From contig CM082576.2 of NCBI GenBank assembly GCA_040954595.2, forward strand, positions 5,394,001-5,458,000: 64,000 nt of DNA, in the 5' to 3' direction. The notes under the pieces are model-generated. The model ran no database searches. It saw nothing but the letters and a program-made list of their open reading frames with translations, and was not told the origin of the DNA. The stretch's first letter is position 1; each line of letters starts with the position of its first letter. Positions 43,514-56,600 of the stretch are shown one piece after another. Source of the stretch: Balanoglossus misakiensis. Its lineage: Eukaryota > Hemichordata. The position numbers and the translations under genes are program-made.

Positions 43514-46500
43514 ATGCTCCTAGAGTCGGACGTGGACCATGCGGAAAGGCATTCTGATGACGAGAGCGGCGGACACCCATCGTTTGACCAGCTACCGTGC
43601 GAACTATGGGGCAGGATTTTCTCTTATTTGAACCCTGTCGACGACCGTCTCCCTCGGCTGGCCTTAGTCTGCCGGAAATGGCGGGGTATGCTGAAGCACT
43701 TTGCCCACTTGTGGCGACACATCCGCATCCCTCCGCCGAACTCCCCTGTCCGGAACCACGGGCTCATTAACGACATATTCACGATTTACGGCGTTCACAT
43801 AGAGACGCTGACGTGGGCGAACGGATCGCGGGTTTACGAATCGTCGCTCCGCTGCATCTCGAGACTTGTCAACATCAAAAGTTTGCGTCTTCCAATACTG
43901 TGGAACAAATCAGTCGTAAGTTGCCTGGCACCTTTACAGCAACTTCGCAGCGTCCACGTCAACGGGGGATTCGAACTGCAAGACAGCGACCTGTTGATCA
44001 TCGCGGACAATTTCAAAGCGCTTGAAAGGGTCACTCTGTACGGCTGCTGGAGCTTGACAAGCGCTGGAATCCAGGAATTTCTCCGCAGGTTGAAAAGCCC
44101 GGCCGTCGAGCTGAAGCTGAAAGTCAATGCCGGCTTGCCGATCCAAGATTACCGTAGCGATCGGGCGATGCTCATCGGAAGACAGGTGGTTAAGACCCTA
44201 GCCGAGTCCGACAATGCCGCTTCCGTCACAGTTTTGTCGCTGAATTTCATCTCCATCGAGCTAGAAGAACTTTGGAGCGTAGTCAGTTCGTTGCCACGGC
44301 TACGCAAGCTCGCAATTACCAACTGTGAGGTAAGTGGTGCCGAAGTCCAACTGTTTATGAATGTGATGGAGCGAATATAATTCACTGTGCACGCCACATG
44401 TACACAACGCATGGCCCCATATCACGCCACGTTTACGTCATTGGTTCGGCACACAGGCGTAAAAAAAACTATAGTAACATTTATATGTATAGTATATATG
44501 TTTATCACATACATACATACATACATACATACTGTTTATATTATAAGGTGATAGTTTCAAAAATGTACAAAAATAGAACTGGGTCGCTCGAAAAGCTTCA
44601 TCAAATACCGACTACGATATGGTGTATTAAAAATATGCACATCAGCTGATAAATTCTTTGGGAACAGTACAGCTTGCATCTCTCCTGCTCTTCATAAAGT
44701 GGGTCACTCGCTTGTCATTTGATGACGTATGTGTATACGTATCTGCCACGCAGATTCCTCCCCTTTGGGTTTTATGCCTATGCTCTCCGTATCTGAAAAC
44801 TCGGATTAGATCAATTATAAAGGTCGGGCGGTTCTCGACCTCCAGAAAAAGTTTTGATACTAGCCTGTGGATGCATCGAATTTCGGTTCAAACAATGGTA
44901 AATTTATTGATTCGAGTGGGAAAATACGCGAATTGCAACATATGTATCCCGCTAATCCCCAAAATCTACTTGTCTCGTGACCACGTCATATTGCTCTTTT
45001 GTTGCGGAAAGCTCTGTCAGTGTGGTGGTTGTCTAATCTACGGTAACGTGGCCGTGGCCAGTGAACTTCCGCCGCTGGTGATGTCACGGCGCGGCATCAT
45101 GACTGAACGTCATCACTCACACATACCAGCACAGCGTGGTCGCGAACCGATTACCACCGAAAATAGGGGTGACTCACACGCACGCGACTCCTCCAGTTGT
45201 GCGCTGTGTGTCCATTCATCAATCATGTTTTATTATGGCAGCATGCTTGAGTCGTTTTGGCTTGATGATGAAGCATAGAACTCAGGCCGTGCAGAATCTG
45301 CAGTGGTGGTTGCATTCAACAGGTTGCCATCAATTCTTTGACCTACTGGGTCGCGATTGGTTTTGGTCGATTATTGGTCAGTAATTTATTAAAAGTACAA
45401 TGTCAGGTAGAGGATATTGGTTTGTGTAAAACCATGCATCATCATCATCATCGTCATCATCATCATCATAATCATCATCACCACAACCACCACCACCACC
45501 ATCATCATTATTTCAATGGGAAATCACTCCGAGTTCTGAGGATACTGCCCCCATATGACCTATGAATGGTGAATAAACCATATGTTTGGGTCCGTTACCC
45601 CGTGTTGATTTCATAAGAAATTACGGGGGTGACGGTTGCTAGGGAGACGACATATGCTACGCGTCAGATGGCCGATTGCGTTGCAACTATTTCAGTTCTG
45701 TGATGAAACTTGTGTGCTGCCATCCTGTATTTTGATGATCACAAACAAGTATGTCATGGTTATTTTTAACCCGAACAATGAAATATCAGGTGGTTTTGTG
45801 ATTTATTTTCATCGTTGTGTTTTCATTTCTGTTTGTTTATATATGTTCAAAACATCACAACCGTACGTGAATTATCTGCTTCTTTTCAGAGGTTACACGG
45901 AGTGCGACTGAAATCCAATTCTCTACAGAAAGTGTACCTTCTTCACTTGTGGTCAGTGCTGTTCGTGAGTGTCAGCGCGCCAAATTTGCGATCTCTGAAG
46001 ATTGATGAAGGTCTCGAGTCGGCGGAGCATCTGGAAGTCGTGTCGTGCAAGCTGAGGGACATCTACGTCGACGGGAGCGGAGTTCTCCACACTCTGCACA
46101 TCACAGGTGGGCGGCTGAAGAACATGGAGATCTTCAACTGTGGCGATTTGGACGCTCGCAGCCTCGTTCGCAGTCTGGCTGTAAATCCCTCTCTAATGAA
46201 CCTGCGCATTGGCGACGTCGGGGTTCATGATCTGTCGCTGGACGAGGATTTCTGCCCGAGCTTGCAGGATCTCTGCCTCCTGGAGGACTTCACGTGCAAG
46301 ACTCTCCGGGTGAGGTGTCGCAACTTGCGCGTGCTGCACACGGACGAGGAGAGCGACCTGCACAGCTTGAACGACGTGCTGGTGATGGCGGAGAAGCTGA
46401 GGAAGGTGTCGCTGGTGGGCGTGCCAAACCTCAGAAATCTCATCGTGCAGTGCGAGTCCGTGGACAAGGTGGAGCTGAACATCTGCAGCGACTACCAGGT

Positions 46501-46978
46501 GTGCCTGGAGACGTGCATCATCCAGGCGTTCCGCCACCTCGGCTTTCTCCGCTTCTTCGACTGCAGCGTCAAGACGCTGATCCTCAGCACTCCGTCGGCG
46601 GGCGTCGTGGTGCTGTACCGCTGCAACATCGTCGATTACGTCCTGGAGATGGCGCTCAACGGGTGCCCCAACATCGCCCACTTGAACCTGGAGAAGTGTT
46701 CGGCGCTGACCAAAGTGTGCATTCCCATGGCTGCCAACTTGATGCGCTATCTGAATCTGTTTGGGTGCAAAGACATGCTCAAGGTAGATCTTCACTGCAG
46801 CGATCTGCTCGCCCTCAACGTGGGCGAGTGTCCCAATGTCAGGTTGTTCTTGAACGGCGTCGAGAGGAATTTAGCGCTTTCATCACTGAACGCCTTGGAG
46901 TTTCCACGCATTGTGCTTCCGAGTAAATCTGTCCGCTGGAGTCACGATCCGGTCCCAGAACTCTGTTTTTGCTCCTGA
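43514..46978 (+). CDS. F-box/leucine-rich-repeat protein
   Basis: Two exons, 43514-44329 (272 codons, donor gtaagt) and 45890-46978 (acceptor cttttcag, stop TGA), join in phase 0 to a 634-aa protein. An F-box occupies about residues 23-65 (FDQLPCELWGRIFSYLNP, then LALVCRKWRGM and LWRHI). The rest is irregular leucine-rich repeats with C-rich LRR ends such as NLRSLKI, NLRVLHT, NLRNLIV and NIAHLNLEKCSALTKV. F-box proteins recruit substrates to SCF (SKP1-CUL1) ubiquitin ligases, and the LRRs usually bind the substrate. The exact orthologue was not recognised. Exon 2 is noticeably GC-rich compared with its surroundings, and both strands are open there. A polyadenylation signal AATAAA is at 47458-47463. 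The single intron holds a CAT/CAC microsatellite. Confidence 0.9.
45437..45510 (+). repeat. (CAT)n/(CAC)n microsatellite in the F-box gene intron
   Basis: An imperfect trinucleotide tract of CAT with CGT, AAT and CAC variants lies in the 1.56-kb intron, about 380 bp before the acceptor. In one frame it encodes a poly-His run that is not part of the protein. Confidence 0.85.
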
Positions 46979-49046
46979 AAACCGTATTGGCAGCAGTCTG
47001 GCAGTCGATATACACAAAATGACCATTCTGTTGGGGGTGCGTCTTCCATCTCCTACCCCCCCCCCCCTCCCCCGCCAATGAAATCGTGGAACAGTGCCTT
47101 GTCATTGAGACCCCATCTTCGAACCTAGTATAGAGTGTGTTGTGACTGCTGCAACAATATTGAACATACACGAGGGTTCTAAGTAACTTTATGCACAAAT
47201 CATGCAAATGGGTGAATCGAACGTTCTTGTAGTATGTAACAACAGTATTCATATTTAACCGGTTTATATTTTCATGATCACGGTGGTTGGTAAAGTTTCC
47301 CGAATGACACAACGCACATCATTTTGTCACGTTAAAGTGCCTTAATATCAGCGACTTGTTTACATTATAAAAACATTGCCTGTAGTTATGATTTTAGAAG
47401 CTAAGGTTGGCACAGGTATTTCGCATGTAGACTATGCACGATAAAAAGCTAGGTCACAATAAAACAGTGTATTGCAAGATTGAATACAGGTAATTTACCG
47501 CCAGTAGTGTTATTTTCAAATGATTTCCCGAAGATCTTCATTAAGACGTACATGTATTTACATTTGGCAGAAGTTCTTACATTGATTTTATCAATGCCTC
47601 GTATTTACATTAAAGGGAGGATGCATCTCGAAAACAGAGTTTCAAAAAAACTATCCCTGTGATATGACGATATTAACAGGGTTCTGTGGTACTTTTTCCC
47701 ATTTGTTTTACTTGACTTCTAATCTTCAATTGACAAAACCTGGCCACGTATGGTTTGTCTTTCTTGAGCGAAGAATAGGGAAATTAATTCCGAAGTTTTG
47801 TTTTTCAAGATGCATACTTCCTTAAGAAACAAGGGACCAAATATACTTTAATGTCGATTTTCAGCCGACGCATATTAAGATGATTATCAAAGTCAGATAT
47901 CTAGCACAATATTTGGGAAACTTCTAGTCAAGTCGTGACTTTCCCCGAAAGTACACATCAAGTACACATCAGGTGCAACACGCGACATTCGTGAGCGAAA
48001 AATTCTGTCACTGGATGATTGGCGGATTCAACTGGAACTGTGGGCTGCCATATTGGCTAGCGCCACCCGTCTATAGATATGCTGCAGATCTTTGATATGT
48101 TATAATTATATGCAATGCCATAAAATAAATACGTACTTTCGAAAGAGGTTATATTTTTAAACAGGAACGGTATATAGTTTTCTAGATGAGCTGCCTTACT
48201 GGGCTGGGTCCCATCTACCCATGCGGCAGGTTGTACCGGGTTACATTTTACCGGTAGCAGGGACACATCCCTGACCTGACTCTACTCTTATCTGTATAAA
48301 CGCCATAATAATGTACTCATTAGTCAGACGTACAGGTTGCAGTGTAACTATCTTCACTCAATAAATAAAAACAATGCATTCAATTTGTTTGTTTGTTTGT
48401 TTGTTTGTTTGTTTGTTTGTTTGTTTGTTTACATAGCGCTAATAACCAGTATCGTTTACGCCACAGTCAACAAAGCAATGACGTAATTGCAAAATAACTG
48501 TGCCGGCTGGTGCGGTCTGTTTACAAAGTCACTCCGACCTCTGTTATTACCCTGTCATTTCAATTCGGCGTCTTTTGTTAGTACCATAAGGCCTCTTTTT
48601 CCTGTTTCTATACCGGCCTACTTACTTCTGGTTCTGAGGTATAACATGATATGTTTTATTAGTTATAATACCTTTGTTTGTCTGTCTGTCAGTCTGTCTA
48701 TGACATCAATCATCTGTCTGGCCGTCTTTAGGCCTAAACTGATTTGTTTTGCAGGGATGTCAATATGATGAAAAAAAATATCAGTTGGGGGTTGCTAATT
48801 TTTGTAAGAAATATTTTCATTCAGAAACTGTATGCATGAGGCTAGTAATACATGTATATAATGTAAAAACAAAAGATCTGTACACTGTGCCGTTTGGAGC
48901 AGTCATCGTCGTCTGCCCAAGTAAAAGACCAAAGGCATGACATGGGTCACATTAACCGGAAATTGGTCTCGTTGCCCAATCGATGCCAATGTATCTAGAT
49001 TTTCTGGGAATTTTAAACTGTATTTGTCCCTTACAGTTCTTGGGCA
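46979..49046. other. Intergenic region between F-box gene and HTD2-like gene
   Basis: Contains a poly-C tract near 47058-47077, the F-box polyadenylation signal at 47458-47463, a (GTTT)n microsatellite at about 48386-48430 and short GTCT repeats near 48677-48698. The 5' untranslated exon and promoter of the HTD2-like gene should be here, because its coding start follows an acceptor at about 49034-49036. No upstream protein-coding partner was recognised. Confidence 0.5.
48386..48430 (+). repeat. (GTTT)n microsatellite
   Basis: About eleven uninterrupted TTTG units on the plus strand in the spacer upstream of the HTD2-like gene. Confidence 0.95.
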
Positions 49047-50505
49047 ATGATTGCAGGTGTTCATAAGGCTGTTCTGCGTCACACTTGTACCAAAATTTCA
49101 AGGCGGAACAGGTTTTGGTTCAAAGTTGGCGACACGGCGGAAGTCTCCAAAGTGGTAACCGAATCAGATGTCCGAGCCTTTGCGAAGCTAACAGGCGACG
49201 AAAACCCCATCCACGTAGATGAAGAGTACGCCAGGAAAACTAGGTTAGGGAGATGTGTTGTGCACGGAGTTCTTGTTCAAGGGTAAGACATGTAGAAATC
49301 GCATTCATGGAGAGGTCGTATATCATATCAAAGTAGCAGACGACACTTTATCAAACATGTAGTATAATACCTTACGTTTTCGGGTTGCCTTCTTGCGCGT
49401 CTCCGCTAAACGGCCCCATATATAAAGTTTCTAGCGGCATACCTCCAGCCTCAGACACCTCCAAACGAACGCATAACAGAGGACAACAGTCCTCGCACGG
49501 TTTCAATAAGGATATTAGAGCTTCTTACAGTTCCAGACCTCCACCCCCATCTACGATGGAGATGTAGTCGGGATTGCTAATGTCTACTTCGCATGTGCAG
49601 ACCATATGCAAATTTTCTGACCTGCTCCATCCGAGGTTGGAGATAATGTCTGAGCCTGGAGGTAGGCTGCTGGACCCTGCTCACACGGCCCTTCAGTAAA
49701 AACAACTTGAGTGTGTAGATGCAACATAATTAACTTCATATTATTTAAAAAAAATCACAATAAAAGTTATGTTTGTTTGTTTCTCTTTTTCTTCCATCAG
49801 GTTGATATCAGCCGTGCTCGGAACAAAACTTCCAGGATCAGGTGCAATCTTGGCATCACAAGAGATGAAATTCCCAGCTCCTTGTAAGCAAAAGTAAATT
49901 TTAAGTTTTAAAAAGGGGGCAAAAAAGCAGTACTAACTTTTGCAGACTTTTCATAGCATTTTTCTGGTGGGCTAACTTGTGTATATATAGTCATGCATCT
50001 ATATCTGTTCTAATGACATCAATCATAAACATAGTGCAGTTTTTTTTTTAAAGTACGCAAACTTATCATGGTCATATATTTGTCTTAGTGTTTGTTGGCG
50101 AAGAAGTCACAGTCAGGGTTGAAGTCAGAAGTATTGAGAAAATCATCGTAAATATGGCCGTCGCATGTACTGCAACAGAACGTAACAAGGTATATGTTAC
50201 TCTTTTTGCATTTATATGTCGATACCCATAGAAGGGTCAGGTGGGCCTAACGCTCCACAAATGGTTGTGAAACATGCCGAGTCAATGTTACTTTTGCTTG
50301 CTTTGGTTTCTTTGCCAAAAGAGATCACCCCACCTCTTGATAACCCTGACTTCATCAGTAAACAACAACAACATTGTTGTTGTTGTTGTTGTTGTTGTTG
50401 ACTACATTGTGATTCTAATGAGACCTTTTTTTCATCTTCTTACAGATTGTTCTCTCAGGCAATGTTAAGTTATATATGCCAAAGGAATCCACTGATTCCA
50501 GCTGA
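49047..50505 (+). CDS. HTD2: HTD2-like mitochondrial hydroxyacyl-thioester dehydratase (MaoC/hotdog)
   Basis: Four exons, 49047-49282, 49801-49883, 50089-50189 and 50446-50505, join with phases 2, 1 and 0 into a 159-aa protein ending in TGA. Human HTD2 is 168 aa. The R-hydratase signature is present as FAKLTGDENPIHVDEEYA, with catalytic D51 and H56, followed by the VVHGVLVQGLISAVLGTKLPG helix region and FPAP. The first 25 residues are basic and free of acidic residues (HKAVLRH, KISRRNR), as expected for a mitochondrial presequence. The enzyme dehydrates (R)-3-hydroxyacyl-ACP in mitochondrial type II fatty-acid synthesis, which supplies octanoyl-ACP for lipoate. An acceptor (cccttacag) just before the ATG implies a 5' untranslated exon. 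Poly(A) candidates AATAAA lie near 50881 and 51078. The vertebrate bicistronic partner RPP14 was not found upstream. Confidence 0.93.
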
Positions 50506-53500
50506 TATGGTTGAAAACTAGGTGAGGCTGTATCCTGCAAGATAGCACGTTCTTCAAAATGTTAATCCTGGTTGACCTTGAAAAAAATGTCCCACCCAAG
50601 AAGGATGAAAAGTTTAAAGGAAAAGTATTTGTCTCTGGTAGTTCATTTTTAGTGTTCTTTTCATGTTTGTCAAGTACTCTTTGAATCTTCTCCACATATA
50701 CATGTACATACATTTGATTCTTTCAAACTGCCCATATGTATTTGGTATTATAGGTGCTACAGTTAGATTTTGTATATATTCTATGCTCATTTACAAAAAA
50801 TACAGCTACAGTTCATATAAGTTGAGAAATGTCAGTTTAAAAACTGTGAAAAGGTACTGGTATATTTTTGCAATACATGTAATAAATAACATCAATGCTT
50901 TTTATGAAAATTTATAACATTGTATTTTTATTTAAGTAATCATGTCAAATACATATTGGTTATATACATTACTGTTTCCTCTACAACTGACTGTGTTTCT
51001 AGAAGCCCAGTGTAAGGCCCATTTAACTTACTCCTATACATGACAAGAAGACCCCCTTTAAAATGACAATGTATTTAAATAAAAGTGGTGTATGTAAACC
51101 CATTGAGTCATGAGAGAGGGTTTAATTTTTCATGCTGGGTCTTAGTGAAAGGGATTTCATAGATTATCCCACTTTTAAAACTTTAATGTAATTTATCAAC
51201 CTCCAGATTTTGTTTTGGACTTGTTTAAAAGTGCCTGTGACCTTTAGAGGATTAAATTATGTGTACATCTAAATCTCTGAGTGGCATTTGTTTAAAGCAT
51301 TGATCTATAATTAGATTGTCAAGTTCCAAGATTACTCCATTACTTCATCACGTGTCAAAGCCCCTTTCCAAAATATTTAGATCCAAATATGTTTTATACA
51401 TAGCCAAGGCAGCAGTGTTATCCCTCCCTGGAATGCCATGGTCAAACATGAATAGATCACTTCGGGTAGTAATATACAATGTAGTGGTTTGGGTGCCGGG
51501 ATATTTACATTTATCAAGCACTCCCAGTGGGGATATTGGTGACCAAAAGTGGTTTTAGGTCCAATGAGCAGTATGGTTCTTATAACAGTCAGTTGATATA
51601 TTTTGTATGTTCTTATTTGATCTGCATCTGTAAGTCTGCCAGCTGGAAATCAATCATTTCATTGTGGACTGTGGATGGCAAAATCTTCTCCCAAAGGGTG
51701 GATGCAGTCTTCAATATAAATGTGCCAGCAAATTTGTAGATGTGCACAGAAGGTACACAGCAAATTGTCCATCTTACGCAGTAGGAATATAAAAATTAGA
51801 GAGTAAAGGTTTTTTCTGTCCTTTATTACAGTGGCAAAGTAACAAAGTTATTATTTTGCGTCTGCTCACCGATATGCTCATGAAATCACCGGTTTTTGCA
51901 ACTCATCTAATACCACGTATATGGGAATAAACATTCACAACGAGTTTTAGTATCGATCAACCAAAAATTAATGAGTATGTCCATGCAAAGGCTGTGAATT
52001 GAGCCATGACAGCTGGTTATTGAGCATGTTGGCAGTGAACAAACAGAAATAGCCTATCAGAAAAAAACTAAAATAACCATAAGGGTCATAAATGTAAGTG
52101 AATGATTTTGCCCCTTTGAAAACCTTCACTATTTCAGCATCAATGAAATCCTACACTGTGCTCGCGCCAGTTTTGGACCCTTGTAAATCTATACATTGGA
52201 ATATTTTGTGAAAAAACAAAATAAGCAGAAACTGAACCCTGAGAAAATTGACAGGTCATAAAGTTCTATGTACAGTAATATACCTTTATTGACTGCAAAA
52301 AGTGGAACTTAACACGGACAAAATAAATTTCATAAATAAGTGTTGTGGAGATAGGTTGCTTTCCCCATTCTCCATATTTCAAAGTCCTTGCGGATTGTGT
52401 TGTTATAATTCACCATCAGAAATGGCAGACTGAGTGAAAGAATAAGTTGGATCCCTAACATCCAAAAATAGCGTCAAGGACACGGTGGTCCCATTGAGTG
52501 ATTACACAAGAAAAAGTCTACACTGAAGTACATGGCCATATACAGACAGACAGACAGACACACACACATAGCGAGAGGTCAATGGGCAAACACTGACTGA
52601 CCCATAAGCTGCCAATGGCATATGTACTGTACATACACTAAATAGAACAGCTGGCCTCTTTAAAACTCAGCCAGTTATGTAATCATTCAGGAATTTGCTG
52701 TGTTCATATGAAACACAGAGTTCCTGCCTAATTAAAACAACTCAATAAAGTAAATACACACCACTTTGCAAAGCAATCTGACCAGTAGTTCTTGAGTTAC
52801 TGAGTTTTGACCAAATTAACATTTTTCCAGCTAATTTGCATATTTTAGGCAATGTCAACTTCATTTGAACAAACTCCCATCTACAGCCCAGCCTGCATCA
52901 GCACACTGAATATCAAGGTGATACACGCAGCGGTTTTCAAGTTTTTGATGTGGACAGACATACAGACATACATCCATCCATCCGTACATACAGACGCAAC
53001 CGATCCCATTGTTGTTGGGTCCCATTGGTATATAAAATGGGACCCAACAACAATCTAATATCGGACTGTACAAAAGCTTGGGGTGTGTTGCACTGACCTG
53101 CGTGAACAGATCCCGTGAGGAGTACGGTGCCCAGAGTGCTAACACATCCCCAATACGAACTCATGGACACAAACTACTAGTATTTACATTTCTAGGTCCA
53201 AAACTTTAACTACAGTGAGACAAAACTGTTAGGCTTTTCTCATATTTAAATCAAGTATTGAAATGCAAAATAAGACAGACGGGAGTGGTTCTTCTTTTCT
53301 CCAATTAAGTTCAACTGTGCTCAATGGGCAAACACTGACTGACCCTTAAAGTGAAATTACAGGCTTAAAGGTTCAGTTTGATGTCAAGTGAATGTTGAAA
53401 CGAACGCTAAGTGTGGGTCTACTCTCAATGCCTTCATGACAAATCCACAGCACTTTGTAAGAGTAAGTCTTTATACATTCCTTTTTCACTATTAACCGTC

Positions 53501-53652
53501 AACATATTTCAAGAAGAGAAAAGAAAACAATGACCTGAGACATAAAAGTTACATTTCCGTCGTCACAAACACTCATTGTAGATTCGAATTTCAGTCAAAG
53601 ACAACAATGTTTCACATTTATTCTTATAAACAAGAGGAATTTTGTATTTAAA
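50506..53652. other. Convergent 3' region of HTD2-like gene and isthmin gene
   Basis: AT-rich sequence with AATAAA signals for the plus-strand gene near 50881 and 51078, and AATAAA on the minus strand (TTTATT on plus) near 53617 and 51821 for isthmin. It also contains (ACAG)n/(AC)n microsatellites near 52542-52568 and 52954-52975 and the perfect hairpin at 53008-53054. No exon is supported. Confidence 0.5.
53008..53054. repeat. Perfect 19-bp inverted repeat with short loop
   Basis: ATTGTTGTTGGGTCCCATT (53008-53026) is followed by a 9-nt loop (GGTATATAA) and its exact reverse complement (53036-53054). It lies about 600 bp beyond the isthmin stop codon and so may be inside a long 3' untranslated region. 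It could be a hairpin RNA, a regulatory element or a tiny foldback relic. Confidence 0.8.
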
Positions 53653-56600
53653 TTAGTAATTCTTTGCTTCCCTGTAAAACTGTAGAAAGTCTGTGGTGTC
53701 TGGTACTTCTGTGCAGCCCCTCAGATTGTTGGGCGGTCGGATTTGATTATATCGAGTCCAGTCCCCTTTGCAATTAATCCATGGCATGATGTCAATTTTT
53801 TTGTGGAGTGCGTGAGACACCTCGGCACTGATGAGGTTGGGCGTCCCCGCGCCCGGCCCCCGGGTGATGAGTCTCATCTCGTCGTTATAGCAACACTGCT
53901 GCGCCGCCAGGCTGGTGCTGCGCATGGAGAGCCGCGAGCGGATGCAGTAGCGCGCCGTGGGCTTGTAGATGTCCAGCCGGTCGCGCTGGCTGCTGGCGTC
54001 CATCCAGCGGAACCACTTCTGCTTCTGCTGGTCCCAGATGCTGTCGTTGTGGGGAATGTTGGTCGGGTAGAAGCACGGGCAGCTGGGGAGGTCCTGCAAC
54101 ATGGCCAAGTACGCCGTTAGGCTTCGACTGCGGCAGTTCATCCAGGCTTCGCAGCTGTCGTGTCCTAAAAGGGGCAAAGAGGTTAAACAAATGTAAATTG
54201 TAAATCACCAGTGTATAGCATAAGTTATAGAATCATGTGTCTTTAAAACTTATTATAAACACTTCAACCTGCAGCCAGGGTAACAACTATACATTTTTTA
54301 TTTATATAATAAGTTTTGAAAACACTGTATAATGCCCGGTAAGATCTTAGTATAAATTTTAAATTCAAAAAGTGGATCACACTGTTTCATATGTAACCCA
54401 ATCATTCTGCATTATTTGTATTACAAACTGTATGAGGCTTGCTCTCATGGATTGTATGTGTAGCATTTTGCACTGATGTTAGTACAGAGTTGAGTAAACC
54501 ATGAACAGAAAGTTGCAGTTTGCTGCTTTTCTTGGTGAGGACCCAGATTGTTGAAAGAAAAATGTTGGAGTCAAGATTCAAGAATTCAGAGGGGTAGAAG
54601 AGAACCATTTGGTTTGGAAATTCCTGCATTATCTCGCTAAAGAAATGGAATGATCAACCCCTCTGGGGGTTTGACTTCTCCTTGTACAGGAGGGGGGGGG
54701 ATGGCATTTCATATCAGAAATGTGATAGGCTTGTACATCTTGTGCTTGTACTACTGTTACTCCATGGGGTAAAAGAGCTGAGTGAACTCACTGACCTGTC
54801 TTGTTTAATTATTTGTATTTGCTAACAGTGTGCACAAATCAATCCACAGAGAGGTTCTGACTGTACAGAAGTGATGCTTTGCCGGGGAAAGCCTGCGATA
54901 TGTGTGAGTGTGAGTGGTGATTTCAACATGTTTCGTGATCTTATGTACACGTTACTGTCTGTTACTAATCTAATTTAAGAAAGTGGAATTGATCCCAAGA
55001 AGGTCAGTCTTTTTTTTTTGCTATGGAAAGAAACATTATACAATATACATAGCCTATCAAATGGCACGCACAGTAAGTAAATTTTCTGGAGCTCTGTTTA
55101 TCTTGGTGTTCTCAGTTGGGAGTTGTGTGAGGGTTTTTCTGGCATGGGTCAGTAAATTGTATCTGTGGTGCTCTCAACAACATTGCTGATAGTTCCGGTG
55201 TGAAGCACTTCCACAAATGCTGAATTCAACTAGGACCTGACCGTGGCTACAGACATCCTCACTTGGGACCAGGTTTGGTTTTTGAGTCTACACTTGATGG
55301 TGCCAGAGTGCCTGCTGGCTTGGGGTGGATGTGAATATACAGTGCCTTCTGACCTCTGACTACTTCAAAACAGCTGACTTGAACAAGAGCACACTGTTTT
55401 ATCCATGTCCCAACTTTGTACCGGCCACTCTCAACAATGGCACATTAAAATGGCTGGAAACCTGATTTTTGGACATTTTTTACCATGGTAGTCATGTGAA
55501 TCAGAAGCAATAACTTTGCTTCAAATTTCATCCACAAACTGACTTACCCAATTCCTCCATGACTAGTTCTGAGTGAGTAAATTTTTCACTCTCTTCGTCA
55601 GATTCTTCATTTTCATTATGGGGTTCTGATGGATCTGTGGTGGAGAAATGATAAAAATCATTGATCATCTAGAATACAGGTGTGGCAACAATACTACAAA
55701 ACATGTCACAGTTACCACTAACCTCCCTTTCACCGAATTCACTTTTTATCAAGATTATTTGAAAAGAAAAATTTAAATATATGGGATGCAAAGCTTCGTT
55801 GGCATTTTTCACATTACCTGAGCATCTTCTGTTGTTGCAGTCCTGTGTCTCGGTGGAGTTGCAGAAAGTTCCACAAGTTCTGTGTCGCTGCTTAGTTCCA
55901 CCTCCACACGTCACGCTGCAGGCGCTCCATTGCGACCACGTAGCCCTGTCATTCACGCCATCGCTATTGTCCCACGTAGCTTCTTTTGACGTATCTGTAA
56001 AGGGGGAGGGACAGAAAGTGTGCGAGTTGTCAGAGAAAAGCGTGCGTTCTACACCACCGATTTAATTGGCCAAAGGTGGCACTTTTTGACAATACCGTCG
56101 GTATTCGCTTGACTTGTGATTTTCCAGACACCTGTTTGTGAAAAGAGAAGTTTCTGTTTGTGGTCTCTTTGTTTTATTCGGGTATACGTGTTCCTTGAAT
56201 AAAATTGGTCGGGCCGTGTGTCCTGTCGACTTAAATTATGATCATGTACTTGTTTAAGGGTTACGGGTATCAGAATGAATGTATGTCTGGTAAAACGTAC
56301 CTGGATGAGCAATGCTGTCCGAAGGGTCCAAGTCGTACGAGTGAAAGTCCACAGTTGGGTTTTCAGCATCCACAGAATCTTCGGTTTTATCCTCTCTACT
56401 CTGGTCACCTTCATCATCGTTATCCTTATTATCATCACCACCGACCGTAACATCATCGTCTTCGCCGCCGCTATCACCATCGTTACCGCCGGCAGTGGTA
56501 TCAGCGTCCTCCTTCGAGAGGGCATGTTCCTCCGCGCCAGGATGGCCGTCGCCATCCAAATTCTGGAAGGCTTTGGCGAATTCGTCGAAGTCTATGTTTT

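Noticed and set aside
44658-45278. 206-codon frame inside the F-box gene intron
   Set aside because: No recognisable domain or in-phase splice connection, and Cys/Ser/Arg-rich composition typical of chance frames.
46193-46926. 200- and 210-codon frames overlapping F-box exon 2 on the other strand and in another frame
   Set aside because: They are shadows caused by high GC content; composition is His/Val/Gln or Arg/Gly-rich with no domain, while the chosen frame has LRRs and splices in phase.
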